Positions 23,634 to 31,747 of a stretch of 64,000 nucleotides of DNA are shown here, piece by piece. The position numbers and the translations under genes are program-made. Source of the stretch: Oscillospiraceae bacterium (GTDB lineage: Bacteria > Bacillota > Clostridia > Oscillospirales > Oscillospiraceae); NCBI GenBank assembly GCA_020025595.1, contig JAHHRV010000003.1, forward strand, positions 62,001 to 126,000. The letters are read 5' to 3'. The notes below the pieces were generated by a model, which saw only the letters and a list, made by a program, of their open reading frames with translations, did not search any database and was not told where the DNA came from. The first letter of the stretch is position 1; the number at the start of each line of letters is the position of its first letter.

Positions 23634-24785
23634 ATGAAAAAGTTGATTGCAATCGCTTTGGCTCTGGTTATGGTTCTGGGTCTGGTTGCCTGCGGCGGCA
23701 ACACCACCGAGACCACCGCTCCTGCCGGTGCTACCGGTACTCAGGCTGAGGGCAACAAGCCCGCAAGCGACCTGAAGGTCACCGCCTTCTGGTACGAGGA
23801 AAGCGACGTTTATCTGAGCTCTGTCCGTAACGCTCTGAACAAGGAGCTGGACGCTCTGGGTGTTACCCACGACGATCAGTTTGCTGCTAACGATCAGGCT
23901 AAGCAGCTGGATCAGATCAAGACCGCTATCGCTGGTGGTTCCAACCTGCTGGTTGTGAATGTTGTTACTTCCGGTGCTCCCGACACTGCAAAGGACATCC
24001 TGGATGCAGCAGGCGACATCCCCGTTATCTTCTTCAACCGTGCAATCGGCACCGAAGGCGCTGACGTTCCCGTTCTGACTGAAGCTAAGAACGCTGCTTT
24101 CATCGGCACCGACGCTCCCGAAGCCGGTCACATTCAGGGCAAGATGATCGGCCAGTACCTGGTCGAGCACTTCGACGAAGTTGACCTGAACAAGGACGGC
24201 AAGATCTCCTACGCTATGATGAAGGGCGAAGAGGCTAACATCGAAGCTATCTTCCGTACCCAGTACAGTGTGGAAGACGCTGACAAGGTCCTGACCGAGG
24301 CTGGCAAGCCCGCTCTGGAGTACTTCGACGCTAAGAACACCGACAAGTACCAGGTTGACCAGGGTGGCGCATGGTCCGCTACCGCTGCTAAGGAATACAT
24401 GGACACCAACTTCGTTACCTACAACGAGGCTGCTGGCAACATGATCGAGCTGGTCATCTGCAACAACGACGGCATGGCTGAAGGCGTTATCGCTTCTCTG
24501 CAGGAGAAGGGTTACAACAAGGAAGGCGCACACGTTGTCCCTGTCTTCGGCGTTGACGCTACCGACAATGCTAAGGCTCTGATCGCTGACGGCGCTATGA
24601 CCGGTACCGTTAAGCAGGACGCAGAGGGCATGGCATATGCAATCGCTCAGGCCGTATCCGGCATCTCCGAGGGCAAGGCAGCTCCTGAGGCTCTGAAAAA
24701 TGCTCTGACTGACGAGCGTTTCAGCATCGCTGAGGACTGCGCTGCTAAGCTGTATGTTGCTTACGCTCCCTACACTGGTGAATAA
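23634..24785 (+). CDS. mglB: Galactose/glucose-type ABC substrate-binding lipoprotein (MglB-like)
   Basis: Captures a hexose or galactoside outside the membrane for the MglA/MglC importer. The 383-aa protein has a lipoprotein signal (lipobox LVAC, Cys21) and a Thr/Ala-rich linker, then a periplasmic-binding type I fold. The EF-hand-like calcium loop DLNKDGKIS and the following MMKGEEANIEA match E. coli MglB. CICNND-like and VPVFGVDATDNAKALI segments close the sugar site. Codon use is strongly biased to GCT/GTT, as expected for an abundant protein. The next gene follows after two hairpins. Confidence 0.9.
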   Translation: MKKLIAIALALVMVLGLVACGGNTTETTAPAGATGTQAEGNKPASDLKVTAFWYEESDVYLSSVRNALNKELDALGVTHDDQFAANDQAKQLDQIKTAIAGGSNLLVVNVVTSGAPDTAKDILDAAGDIPVIFFNRAIGTEGADVPVLTEAKNAAFIGTDAPEAGHIQGKMIGQYLVEHFDEVDLNKDGKISYAMMKGEEANIEAIFRTQYSVEDADKVLTEAGKPALEYFDAKNTDKYQVDQGGAWSATAAKEYMDTNFVTYNEAAGNMIELVICNNDGMAEGVIASLQEKGYNKEGAHVVPVFGVDATDNAKALIADGAMTGTVKQDAEGMAYAIAQAVSGISEGKAAPEALKNALTDERFSIAEDCAAKLYVAYAPYTGE

Positions 24786-24817
24786 TAAGCACTGCTAGAT
24801 TAGAAAAATGAGATTTT

Positions 24818-24850
24818 GGCAGCTGTCGTTTCGGCGGCAGCTGCCTTTCT
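24818..24850 (+). terminator. Attenuating hairpin after mglB
   Basis: GGCAGCTGTCG (24818-24828) pairs with CGGCAGCTGCC (24835-24845), with one G-U pair, and TTTCTT follows. It may limit readthrough so that binding protein exceeds ATPase and permease. Confidence 0.7.
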
Positions 24851-24878
24851 TAATTCTTACATTCATGTTGCCGGAAGA

Positions 24879-24929
24879 CGGCGAAAGACCTTCCATCATC
24901 CACGACCGGTCTTGGGAAGTTTTTCGCCG
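24879..24929 (+). other. Second long stem-loop in the mglB-mglA spacer
   Basis: CGGCGAAA (24879-24886) pairs with TTTCGCCG (24922-24929). Inner CTTCC / GGAAG pairs extend the stem. It could protect the 3' end of the mglB mRNA or be a further attenuator. Confidence 0.55.
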
Positions 24930-24988
24930 TTTCCTGTCGGCATAGAGCTCAGATATGAAACGAAACTCTGCAAGGGGAGGAACACACA

Positions 24989-26488
24989 ATGGAACATGAT
25001 GTCCTACTGAAAATGGTAGACATTACAAAGACTTTCCCCGGTGTCAAAGCACTGGACCATGTTTCTCTGGAAATCAAAAGAGGTACCGTCCACGCACTTA
25101 TGGGCGAAAACGGTGCCGGTAAATCCACTCTGATGAAATGCCTGTTTGGTATTTACAACAAAGACAGTGGACAGATTTTCCTGGAAGGCAAGGAAGTCAA
25201 CTTCAAAAACAGTAAAGAGGCTCTGGAAAACGGCGTCGCAATGGTGCACCAGGAGCTGAACCAGGCACTGAAGCGCTCGGTCATGGATAATATCTGGCTG
25301 GGCCGCTACCCCAAGATTGCCGGCATCGCCGTCAACGAAAGAAAGATGTACAAGGATACTCTGGAAGTATTCAATGAACTTGGCATCGATGTTGACCCCC
25401 GCCGGATCATGAGCACCATGCCTGTTTCCCAGCGTCAGATGGTTGAGATTGCAAAGGCTGTCTCTTTCCATTCCAAGGTCATCGTATTCGATGAGCCTAC
25501 TTCTTCCCTGACTGAAGAAGAAGTCGAACACCTGTTCCGGATCATCAATATGCTCCGTGCAAAGGGTGTTGCAATCATCTATATTTCCCATAAGATGGCA
25601 GAAATCAAGCGCATTTCCGACGAGATCACCGTCATGCGTGACGGTCAGTGGATTGCCACCAGACCTGCCGCCGAACTGGAGATGAACGACATCATCCGCC
25701 TGATGGTTGGTCGTGAGCTGACCAATCAGTTCCCTCCCAAGACCAACAAGCCCGGCGATGTCTATCTGAAGGTCGAAGGCCTGACCGGCCTTTATAATCA
25801 CCTGCAGGATGTTTCCTTTGAAGCCCGCCGCGGCGAGATCCTGGGTATTGCCGGTCTGGACAGCTCCGGTCGTACCGAAACACTGGAAAGTATCTTCGGT
25901 ATCCGCAGCCGCAAGGCCGGAACCATCACCCTGGACGGCAAGGTATGCAAAAACCGCAGCGCCGGCGAAGCCATCAAAAACGGTTTCGCCCTGCTGACTG
26001 AAGAGCGCAGAGCCACCGGTATTTTCGGTGTTCTGAACATCCGTGAGAACACGGTCATCTCCAGTCTGAAAAAGCATAAGCGTTTCGGTATCTACCTGAG
26101 CGAAAAATCCCAGCGTGAAGATACCCAGCAATACATCGAGGCAATGCACACCAAGACTCCCTCTCAGGAGACCAAGATCCGCACCCTGTCCGGCGGTAAC
26201 CAGCAGAAGGTCATCATCGGCCGCTGGCTGCTGACCAATCCCGATGTTCTGCTGCTGGACGAGCCCACCCGTGGTATCGACGTTGGCGCAAAATACGAAA
26301 TCTATCAGCTGATTCTGGACCTGGCAAACAATGGCAAGACGGTTCTGATGGTTTCTTCCGAGATGCCGGAGCTGCTGGGCGTTTGCGACCGCATTCTGGT
26401 CATGTCCGGCGGCCGTGTTGCCGGTGAAGTAGACGCAGCTCATACCTCACAGGAAGAAATTATGACCTTGGCTGCTAAGTATGTATAA
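24989..26488 (+). CDS. mglA: Sugar ABC transporter ATPase (MglA-like)
   Basis: 499-aa double ABC protein of the CUT2 class. Domain 1 has Walker A GENGAGKST, and its Walker B region reads VIVFDEPTSSLTEEE. Domain 2 has the typical degenerate P-loop GLDSSGRTE, signature LSGGNQQKVIIGRWL and LLLDEPTRGIDVG. AGGGGAGGAA precedes the ATG. It powers uptake with MglC, whose gene begins 15 bases downstream. Confidence 0.93.
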   Translation: MEHDVLLKMVDITKTFPGVKALDHVSLEIKRGTVHALMGENGAGKSTLMKCLFGIYNKDSGQIFLEGKEVNFKNSKEALENGVAMVHQELNQALKRSVMDNIWLGRYPKIAGIAVNERKMYKDTLEVFNELGIDVDPRRIMSTMPVSQRQMVEIAKAVSFHSKVIVFDEPTSSLTEEEVEHLFRIINMLRAKGVAIIYISHKMAEIKRISDEITVMRDGQWIATRPAAELEMNDIIRLMVGRELTNQFPPKTNKPGDVYLKVEGLTGLYNHLQDVSFEARRGEILGIAGLDSSGRTETLESIFGIRSRKAGTITLDGKVCKNRSAGEAIKNGFALLTEERRATGIFGVLNIRENTVISSLKKHKRFGIYLSEKSQREDTQQYIEAMHTKTPSQETKIRTLSGGNQQKVIIGRWLLTNPDVLLLDEPTRGIDVGAKYEIYQLILDLANNGKTVLMVSSEMPELLGVCDRILVMSGGRVAGEVDAAHTSQEEIMTLAAKYV

Positions 26489-26503
26489 GGGGGAAACAAA
26501 ACC

Positions 26504-27586
26504 ATGACAAATCCTGTAAAACGCCTTCAGGCCACTGCTGAAGAATTCAAACACAAAGACAGCAAGGATAAGAAGCGTTATATCGTAGACACCATTCTGA
26601 ACAACGCTCTGTACATCCTGATGCTGATTTTCATCATCTACACTGCAAACAAACAGCCCAACTTCCTGACCTGGGGCTCCTTCGCAAACCTGATCACTCA
26701 GGTTGCCGCTTACCTGCCTCTGGCTCTGGGTATCGCAGGCTGTATCGTTCTGACCGGTACTGACCTGTCTGCCGGTCGTGTCGCCGGTCTGACCGCAGCT
26801 GTTTCTGCCGTGTTGCTGCAGAAAACAGACTTCGCTAACAAAATGTTCAACAACCTGCCCGCAATCACTCCGGGCTGGATTCTGGTTGCCATGCTGATCG
26901 TCGTCGCCATCGGCGCTCTGATCGGTCTGGTCAACGGCTTCTTCGTGGCTAAGTTCAGCCTGCACCCCTTCATCGTTACCCTGTCCACTCAGCTGATCAC
27001 CTACGGTATCATCCTGTGGTTCTTCGGTCTGAACGGCAACAACGGTCAGCCTATCTCCGGTCTGAGCCAGGAGTACAAGAACGCCATCGGCGGCGCAATG
27101 TTCCGTATGCAGAATGTTCCCATCCCCAACTATGTTGCCTATGCTCTGCTGCTGACTGTTCTGATGTGGTTCATCTGGAACAAGACCACCTTTGGTAAGA
27201 ATATGTTCGCTGTCGGCTCCAACGCCGAAGCAGCAAAAGTTTCCGGTGTTAATGTCTTCATGACCACCATGCTGGTACACACTCTGGCAGGTGCTATGTA
27301 CGGCTACTCCGGCTTCATTGAGGGCGTGCGCAGCGGCTCCGTCGCAGCTAGCACCGGCCTGAACGCCGAGTGTGACGCCATCGCAGCCTGTGTTATCGGC
27401 GGTGTTTCCTTCGTCGGTGGTACTGGTAAGATCAGCGGCATCATCATGGGCGTGTTCGTGCTGCGTATCATCTTCGTCGCTCTGACCATGCTGGGCGTCG
27501 ACTCCTCCTCCCTGTATATCATCAAGGGCGCTATCATCCTGTGTGCTTGCGCTCTGGATATGCGTAAGTATCTGGTGAAGAAGTAA
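26504..27586 (+). CDS. mglC: Galactoside ABC transporter permease (MglC-like)
   Basis: 360-aa CUT2 membrane subunit with about ten hydrophobic helices. Family landmarks are GIAGCIVLTGTDLSAGRVAGL, visible in part as VLTGTDLSAGRVAGL, then FGKNMFAVGSNAEAAKVSGV and SVAASTGLNAECDAIAACVIGG. The polar 35-residue N-terminus is cytoplasmic. The stop overlaps the start of the next small gene by one base (TAATG). Confidence 0.93.
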   Translation: MTNPVKRLQATAEEFKHKDSKDKKRYIVDTILNNALYILMLIFIIYTANKQPNFLTWGSFANLITQVAAYLPLALGIAGCIVLTGTDLSAGRVAGLTAAVSAVLLQKTDFANKMFNNLPAITPGWILVAMLIVVAIGALIGLVNGFFVAKFSLHPFIVTLSTQLITYGIILWFFGLNGNNGQPISGLSQEYKNAIGGAMFRMQNVPIPNYVAYALLLTVLMWFIWNKTTFGKNMFAVGSNAEAAKVSGVNVFMTTMLVHTLAGAMYGYSGFIEGVRSGSVAASTGLNAECDAIAACVIGGVSFVGGTGKISGIIMGVFVLRIIFVALTMLGVDSSSLYIIKGAIILCACALDMRKYLVKK

Positions 27587-27945
27587 TGGAAGAAGAAAAG
27601 AAAGACGACATTCCCAAGTTCCGCGGCCTGTATCGCCATGTACATATTTCTGTAAAGGCCCTGGACACGATCATTATTATCTGCATCGCCGTTATTCTGA
27701 TCGTCACATTCACATCCATGCGGGATCCCGGATTCAATGTTTCCTTTGATTCCCGGGGCGGCACCGATGTGCAGACCGTAAAATATCAGTACGGTGATCT
27801 GATGGAAGCTCCGGAGCCTCCCACCAGAGAAGGTTACACCTTCGTTGGCTGGTATCAGGACCCCGGCTGCAGCGATGAATGGGAGTTTGACACCGAAAAG
27901 GTAGAAACCTCCATGACACTGTATGCCCAGTGGAAAGCCAACTGA
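27586..27945 (+). CDS. Small membrane-anchored InlB B-repeat protein coupled to mglC
   Basis: 119 aa: a charged N-terminus, one transmembrane helix (about residues 26-46, IIIICIAVILIVTF), then a single InlB B-repeat-like unit (VSFDSRGGTDVQTVKYQYGD, then REGYTFVGWYQDP and MTLYAQWKAN). The ATG shares its A with the mglC stop, so it is cotranslated with the permease. The repeat should face outside. Such repeats usually occur in multi-copy surface adhesins, so a single one tied to an importer is odd. Function is unknown. Confidence 0.8.
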   Translation: MEEEKKDDIPKFRGLYRHVHISVKALDTIIIICIAVILIVTFTSMRDPGFNVSFDSRGGTDVQTVKYQYGDLMEAPEPPTREGYTFVGWYQDPGCSDEWEFDTEKVETSMTLYAQWKAN

Positions 27946-27973
27946 CATACGGCATCGAAAAACCCAACAACGC

Positions 27974-28012
27974 AAAATCCCCGGTTCACTTTCGTGAACC
28001 GGGGATTTTTGA
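27974..28012 (+). terminator. Terminator of the mgl operon
   Basis: AAATCCCCGGTTCAC (27975-27989) pairs perfectly with 27994-28008 around TTTC, with a TTTTT end. Confidence 0.93.
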
Positions 28013-28104
28013 TATGCAGTTAAAAATAGGCCGCTGCATATTCTGACTCAGATCAGACAGACTAAATGAAAACAGCAGCCCTGAAAAAACGATTATAAAA
28101 AACA

Positions 28105-28136
28105 AAAAGCTCAGAATCATAAGATTCTGAGCTTTT
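28105..28136 (-). terminator. Terminator of tRNA-Arg
   Basis: A 14-bp perfect stem (28105-28118 with 28123-28136) around a 4-base loop. On the reverse strand it ends in TTTTTGTTTTTT. It begins right at the CCA end of the tRNA. Confidence 0.9.
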
Positions 28137-28212
28137 GGTACGCCGGAAGGGACTCGAACCCCCGACCTACTGATTCGTAGTCAGTCACTCTATCCAACTG
28201 AGCTACCGGCGC
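28136..28212 (-). tRNA. tRNA-Arg (anticodon ACG)
   Basis: The reverse strand folds as a standard cloverleaf. The acceptor GCGCCGG pairs with CCGGCGT (one G-U). The D arm is GCTCAGTTGGATAGAGT. The anticodon stem ACTGA / TCAGT encloses CTACGAA, so the anticodon is ACG. The T arm contains GGGGGTTCGAGTCCC. The 3' CCA is genomically encoded at 28136-28138. ACG is read as inosine-CG and decodes CGU/CGC/CGA. Confidence 0.97.
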
Positions 28213-28233
28213 ATACACCTCAAGTGCCTAGAT

Positions 28234-28262
28234 ATAATAACATATAATTTTCTAAAATGCAA
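28234..28262 (-). promoter_or_regulatory. tRNA-Arg promoter
   Basis: Reverse strand: TTGCAT (28257-28262), 17-base spacer, TATTAT (28234-28239). Confidence 0.8.
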
Positions 28263-28297
28263 CCCCTTTTTCAAAAATTTTTTTATTTTTTCGTTTC

Positions 28298-28326
28298 TTG
28301 ACACTTCTTTTAGAAAATGATACCCT
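28298..28326 (+). promoter_or_regulatory. mutY promoter
   Basis: TTGACA (28298-28303), 17-base spacer, TACCCT (28321-28326). The transcript leader is short and is followed by AAAGGAGG. Confidence 0.7.
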
Positions 28327-28361
28327 AATTAGGAAAATACCGCAAAGGAGGCCCTGATTTT

Positions 28362-29402
28362 TTGGAAAATATCCTGAAAAAGCTGCCGGGCGCACTGCTC
28401 GGATGGTATGAAGAAAATAAAAGGGATCTCCCCTGGCGCAAAGACCGGGAGCCTTATCACATCTGGCTGTCGGAAATTATGCTCCAGCAAACCCGTGTCG
28501 AAGCCGTGAAGGGCTACTATCAGCGGTTTCTGACTGAGCTGCCGGACATCGAATCTCTTGCAAATTGCGACGACGACCGACTTCACAAGCTGTGGGAAGG
28601 TCTGGGATACTACAGCCGGGTGCGCAATCTCAAAAAAGCCGCTCAGGTCATCATGCAGGAGTACGGCGGGCAGTTCCCCACCGAACACAAGCAGGTTCTG
28701 TCTCTGCCGGGAATCGGCGCCTATACTGCCGGAGCCATCTGCTCCATCGCCTTCTCTCAGCCCAAAGCCGCCGTTGACGGAAATGTGCTGCGGGTCTGCT
28801 CCAGAATCTGCCGGGATGACGAACCCATCGATCTACCCGCAGTGAAGGTGCGTGTCCAGCAGCAGCTGGAGGAAATCTACCCCAAAGACACACCGGGCGA
28901 ATTTACCCAGGCCCTCATGGAGCTGGGTGCCACCGTCTGTGTGCCAAACGGCGAGCCCAAATGTCAGATCTGCCCCTGCCGGAGCTTTTGCCTCGGACAG
29001 GCCGACTGGCAGAAGCTGCCGGTCAAGCTCCCCAAAAAAGAGCGGAAGCAGGAAGACCGCACGGTATTTGTGCTGAACTGCGACGGCTGCTACGCCATCG
29101 AAAAGCGCCCGAACAAAGGACTGCTGGCAGGGCTGTGGCAGTTCCCCAACATTTCCGGATTCTTATCCCCGGAAGAAGCGATTTCCTGGGCGGAAAACGC
29201 CGGGGTGCATCCTGCCGATGTGCAGATGCAGATTCAGCGCCACCACATTTTTACCCATATCCGGTGGGATATGCGATGCTTTTATATTCAGGTACGGGAA
29301 AAGAGCAGTCACTACACATGGCTGACCCTATCAGAAATTGACGAACAGGCAGCTCTGCCCACGGCATTCCGCCAGTTCCGGGAGGAGATAGAAAATGTTT
29401 GA
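28362..29402 (+). CDS. mutY: A/G-specific adenine glycosylase MutY
   Basis: Removes adenine mispaired with 8-oxoguanine. The 346-aa protein has a helix-hairpin-helix LPGIGAYTAGAI, the catalytic Asp in AAVDGNVLRV, the Glu in LQQTRVEAVKGYY, and a [4Fe-4S] cysteine set in CVPNGEPKCQICPCRSFC. The first cysteine loop has seven residues rather than six. A C-terminal NUDIX-like recognition domain starts near 230. The start is TTG 28362, set by AAAGGAGG ten bases upstream. The last eight bases overlap the PHP phosphatase gene. Confidence 0.95.
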   Translation: MENILKKLPGALLGWYEENKRDLPWRKDREPYHIWLSEIMLQQTRVEAVKGYYQRFLTELPDIESLANCDDDRLHKLWEGLGYYSRVRNLKKAAQVIMQEYGGQFPTEHKQVLSLPGIGAYTAGAICSIAFSQPKAAVDGNVLRVCSRICRDDEPIDLPAVKVRVQQQLEEIYPKDTPGEFTQALMELGATVCVPNGEPKCQICPCRSFCLGQADWQKLPVKLPKKERKQEDRTVFVLNCDGCYAIEKRPNKGLLAGLWQFPNISGFLSPEEAISWAENAGVHPADVQMQIQRHHIFTHIRWDMRCFYIQVREKSSHYTWLTLSEIDEQAALPTAFRQFREEIENV

Positions 29403-30168
29403 CTACCATATGCACTCCATCATTTCTTTTGATGGACACAATACCGGCCTCGAAATGGCGCTTGCCGCCAGAGATGCCGGTATGAAAGAGATCTGCTTCA
29501 CCGATCATATGGACTATACTCCGGAGATGGATATGGTCTTTGACCCTGAGAAATACAGCGCAGAATATGATCATCTGGAAGTCCCGGGACTTCTGATTCG
29601 CAAGGGCATGGAATACGGACTGGCTCTGAACAATCAGCAGCAGTTCAAAAAGGATCTGCAGCGCCGCAACTATGACTTTATTCTGGGCAGTGTCCATCTT
29701 GTGGACGGAGTGGATGTATATTGGGAACCCTACTGGCATGGCAAGACCCAGGAAGAAGCCACCAGAATCCAGCTGGAGCAGACCCTCAAATGCGTCCAGA
29801 GGCACACCGATTACGATGTTCTGGCCCACCTGACCTTTATTTCCAAGGCAAGAGGAAATCCCACCAACAAGCTGATCCGATACGATGACTACCGGGAGCT
29901 TTTTGATGAGATCCTCAAAGAGTTGGTTCGCCACGACAAGGGACTGGAGCTGAACACCAGCGGAATCGACCGCTGCGGCGGCCCGCTGCCTACGCTGGAC
30001 TTTTTCCACAGATTCAAGGAATTGGGCGGAAAAATCGTCACAGTTGGCTCTGATGCCCACACCGCAGACCGGGCCGGTCAGTATACATACGAAATGGTGA
30101 AAGAACTGAAGGAAATCTTCGGTTATGTCTGCACCTTTGAAAACCGCCAGCCCATCTTCCATAAATAA
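29395..30168 (+). CDS. PHP-domain histidinol-phosphatase family protein
   Basis: 257-aa PHP metal-dependent phosphoesterase. Metal ligands are in FDYHMHSIISFDGH, CFTDHMDY, GMEYGL, LGSVHLVDG and VGSDAHTADR. It is the HisK/HisJ class, which hydrolyses histidinol phosphate, but no other his gene is nearby and PHP members are often promiscuous. It overlaps mutY by 8 bases and is cotranscribed with it. Its stop codon TAA lies at the very edge of a 39-bp inverted repeat. Confidence 0.87.
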   Translation: MFDYHMHSIISFDGHNTGLEMALAARDAGMKEICFTDHMDYTPEMDMVFDPEKYSAEYDHLEVPGLLIRKGMEYGLALNNQQQFKKDLQRRNYDFILGSVHLVDGVDVYWEPYWHGKTQEEATRIQLEQTLKCVQRHTDYDVLAHLTFISKARGNPTNKLIRYDDYRELFDEILKELVRHDKGLELNTSGIDRCGGPLPTLDFFHRFKELGGKIVTVGSDAHTADRAGQYTYEMVKELKEIFGYVCTFENRQPIFHK

Positions 30169-30206
30169 AAAGAACCGCTCCGTTCGGATGCGCCAGATAA
30201 GGAAGT
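30168..30206 (+). repeat. 39-bp inverted repeat, left copy
   Basis: Left arm AAAAGAACCGCTCC (30168-30181), a 10-base core, and right arm GCCAGATAAGGAAGT (30192-30206). The reverse complement of 31701-31739 has the same two arms with no mismatch (14/14 and 15/15) and a different 10-base core. The pair encloses the AT-rich CPBP segment. Confidence 0.85.
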
Positions 30207-30271
30207 AATTCAAAAAACACGAAATACTCATTCATCTGGTGATGCCGAGCTGATTTACATATAATCATCTA

Positions 30272-30306
30272 TCAGGGGTGATCCTTCGGGATTGCCCCTG
30301 TTTTTT
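30272..30306 (+). terminator. Terminator inside the inverted-repeat segment, left side
   Basis: CAGGGGTGATCC pairs with GGATTGCCCCTG (two G-U pairs) around TTCG, then TTTTTT. It could end the mutY-PHP transcript. Confidence 0.8.
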
Positions 30307-30417
30307 ATCCAACAGTGGGAAAAGAATAAAAGCCCGCCCTTTGCCGTCACAGGGCTTTTGGGGGGAGAACCCCTAACCCTTTTCAAGACAGGAAAGCACA
30401 CGGCTCCTAAAAAATTG

Positions 30418-30446
30418 TTAGCAAATTCAACAGGGTATGGTATAAT
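30418..30446 (+). promoter_or_regulatory. Promoter of the CPBP gene
   Basis: TTAGCA (30418-30423), 17-base spacer, TATAAT (30441-30446) with an upstream TGG extended -10. A leader of about 75 bases follows, with only a weak ribosome binding site. Confidence 0.7.
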
Positions 30447-30526
30447 ATTGAGAAAGCAAAGTGTTAGATATCTCATAATAAACCTAACAGTTGAATGACA
30501 AAAATTGGATACGGTGTGTAATCAAT

Positions 30527-31363
30527 ATGGGGAAACGTATTTATTCATTCGGTAAAGCGATTTTTTATTACATCGCATATTCGATCCTGCAAGTTATAGG
30601 TATGTTCATCTACATTTTTGCATATTTCGTTATAAATACATCCAGTGCTTCGGATTTACCAATTGATCAGGTGGTTTATAATGCGCTTGAGCAGTTATCT
30701 CAAAATATAACGCATCATACCGAAGCTGCGCTATTACTTGCTAATACGGTGGTATTACTGGTCATTGTTCTTGCATTCCGACTGAAAAAAAGAAACATCT
30801 TTGCAGATCTTAGAATAAGAAAAACAAATGGAAAGAACTTGACTGCCGCCTTTGTGGTTGGGCTGGTATGGAGTCATGTACTTATATTTTTCCTCGGTTT
30901 TCTATATGACCTCGCACCATCATTCTGCTACACTGCTGACTATACTGTGGTTACGATTGCCTCCTCGATTATTATTGGCCCGATTTTGGAAGAAATTGTT
31001 TATCGAGGTATTATCTTTAATCAGCTAAATACGAGAATGAAGATAGTTTCCAGTGCAATTATTTCTGCATTACTATTTGCATTCGGTCACCGCAGTTCCT
31101 TCGTACACTTTTTATTGTCATTCCTGTTTGGTATGGAACAGGTTTGGCTTTATTGTACCACCGGTACCTTAATTGCGCCTATTTTAGTTCATATTACAAA
31201 TAATGCAGTGGCCGATCTTGTGTTGCACAATCGGGTACCGTCGATCATGCTCTCATGTGTCCGTACTGTGATTTTAATTGGAGCGTTGGTATATTTGAGA
31301 TATATCAATCGAGGCTTTGCAACTTGTGCCAATCGTCCTTCTGATCCACAAACACAGATTTAA
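30527..31363 (+). CDS. CPBP family intramembrane glutamic endopeptidase
   Basis: 278-aa membrane protein with about seven helices and the full Abi/CPBP motif set: EExxxR at 155-160 (LEEIVYRG), FxxxH at 184-188 (FAFGH) and HxxxN at 222-226 (HITNN). Family members process prenylated proteins, bacteriocin or immunity peptides, or membrane signals. ATG 30527 fits the family start; TTG 30491 would add 12 polar residues. Base composition is distinctly AT-rich, with ATA and TTA codons rare in neighbours, pointing to horizontal gain. The gene stands alone between inverted repeats. Confidence 0.88.
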   Translation: MGKRIYSFGKAIFYYIAYSILQVIGMFIYIFAYFVINTSSASDLPIDQVVYNALEQLSQNITHHTEAALLLANTVVLLVIVLAFRLKKRNIFADLRIRKTNGKNLTAAFVVGLVWSHVLIFFLGFLYDLAPSFCYTADYTVVTIASSIIIGPILEEIVYRGIIFNQLNTRMKIVSSAIISALLFAFGHRSSFVHFLLSFLFGMEQVWLYCTTGTLIAPILVHITNNAVADLVLHNRVPSIMLSCVRTVILIGALVYLRYINRGFATCANRPSDPQTQI

Positions 31364-31515
31364 AGATAAAAGGAAATATAGAAGTGTAGATATGTTTGAC
31401 CTATTCGGATTTTCTTAACACTTAGGGAATTCAAATGCACATTCATAAGGGTAGCGAATATAGAAAGTAGAGATAGGTTTTCAGGGAAAAGTGTCTGTAT
31501 CATCTTAGCGAGCAT

Positions 31516-31547
31516 ACCGTTTATACTCCCATGAGTCGTCAAACGGT
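31516..31547. other. Stem-loop with internal loop
   Basis: ACCGTTT (31516-31522) pairs with AAACGGT (31541-31547), and an inner ACTC / GAGT stem closes a CCAT loop. It is the first of four hairpins in a row in a 380-bp gene-free stretch (31364-31747). Confidence 0.5.
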
Positions 31548-31554
31548 GCAATCG

Positions 31555-31572
31555 TTAGGAGCAGGCTCCTAA
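31555..31572. repeat. Perfect short palindrome
   Basis: TTAGGAGC, two bases, then GCTCCTAA. A related GGCTCCTAAAA also occurs on the left side of the segment at about 30404-30414. Confidence 0.6.
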
Positions 31573-31604
31573 AACCTTCGCAGTAAGGCATATAAGAAAA
31601 AATC

Positions 31605-31640
31605 AGCAGGTGTCGGGATTTTCCGGCACCTGCTGTTTCA
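31605..31640 (+). terminator. Stem-loop/terminator at the right side of the segment
   Basis: AGCAGGTGTCGG (31605-31616) pairs with CCGGCACCTGCT (31623-31634), with one G-U pair, around GATTTT. GTTTCATT follows, so it could terminate the CPBP transcript. Confidence 0.6.
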
Positions 31641-31642
31641 TT

Positions 31643-31691
31643 GCATAAAAAGAAGATACGGTACAGTTTCAAAACGGAACTATACCGTATC
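31643..31691 (-). terminator. thiT terminator
   Basis: On the reverse strand GATACGGTATAGTT pairs with AACTGTACCGTATC (one wobble) and TTCTTTTTAT follows. It lies about 60 bases after the thiT stop and beyond the right 39-bp repeat. Confidence 0.82.
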
Positions 31692-31700
31692 TCTCCCAAA

Positions 31701-31739
31701 ACTTCCTTATCTGGCACCCGCATTGGGAGCGGTTCTTTT
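31701..31739 (-). repeat. 39-bp inverted repeat, right copy
   Basis: This is the reverse-complement counterpart of 30168-30206. Both arms are identical and the 10-base core differs (CAATGCGGGT versus GTTCGGATGC). It starts 8 bases after the thiT stop. In this copy CTCCCAA can pair with TTGGGAG just beyond the repeat, which the left copy cannot do. Confidence 0.85.
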
Positions 31740-31747
31740 CGTCTCAG

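Noticed and set aside
31555..31585. tRNA-Arg(CCT) anticodon-arm-like sequence (CTCCTAA loop)
   Set aside because: The 3' stem and the acceptor and T arms are missing; the bases form a short palindrome instead.
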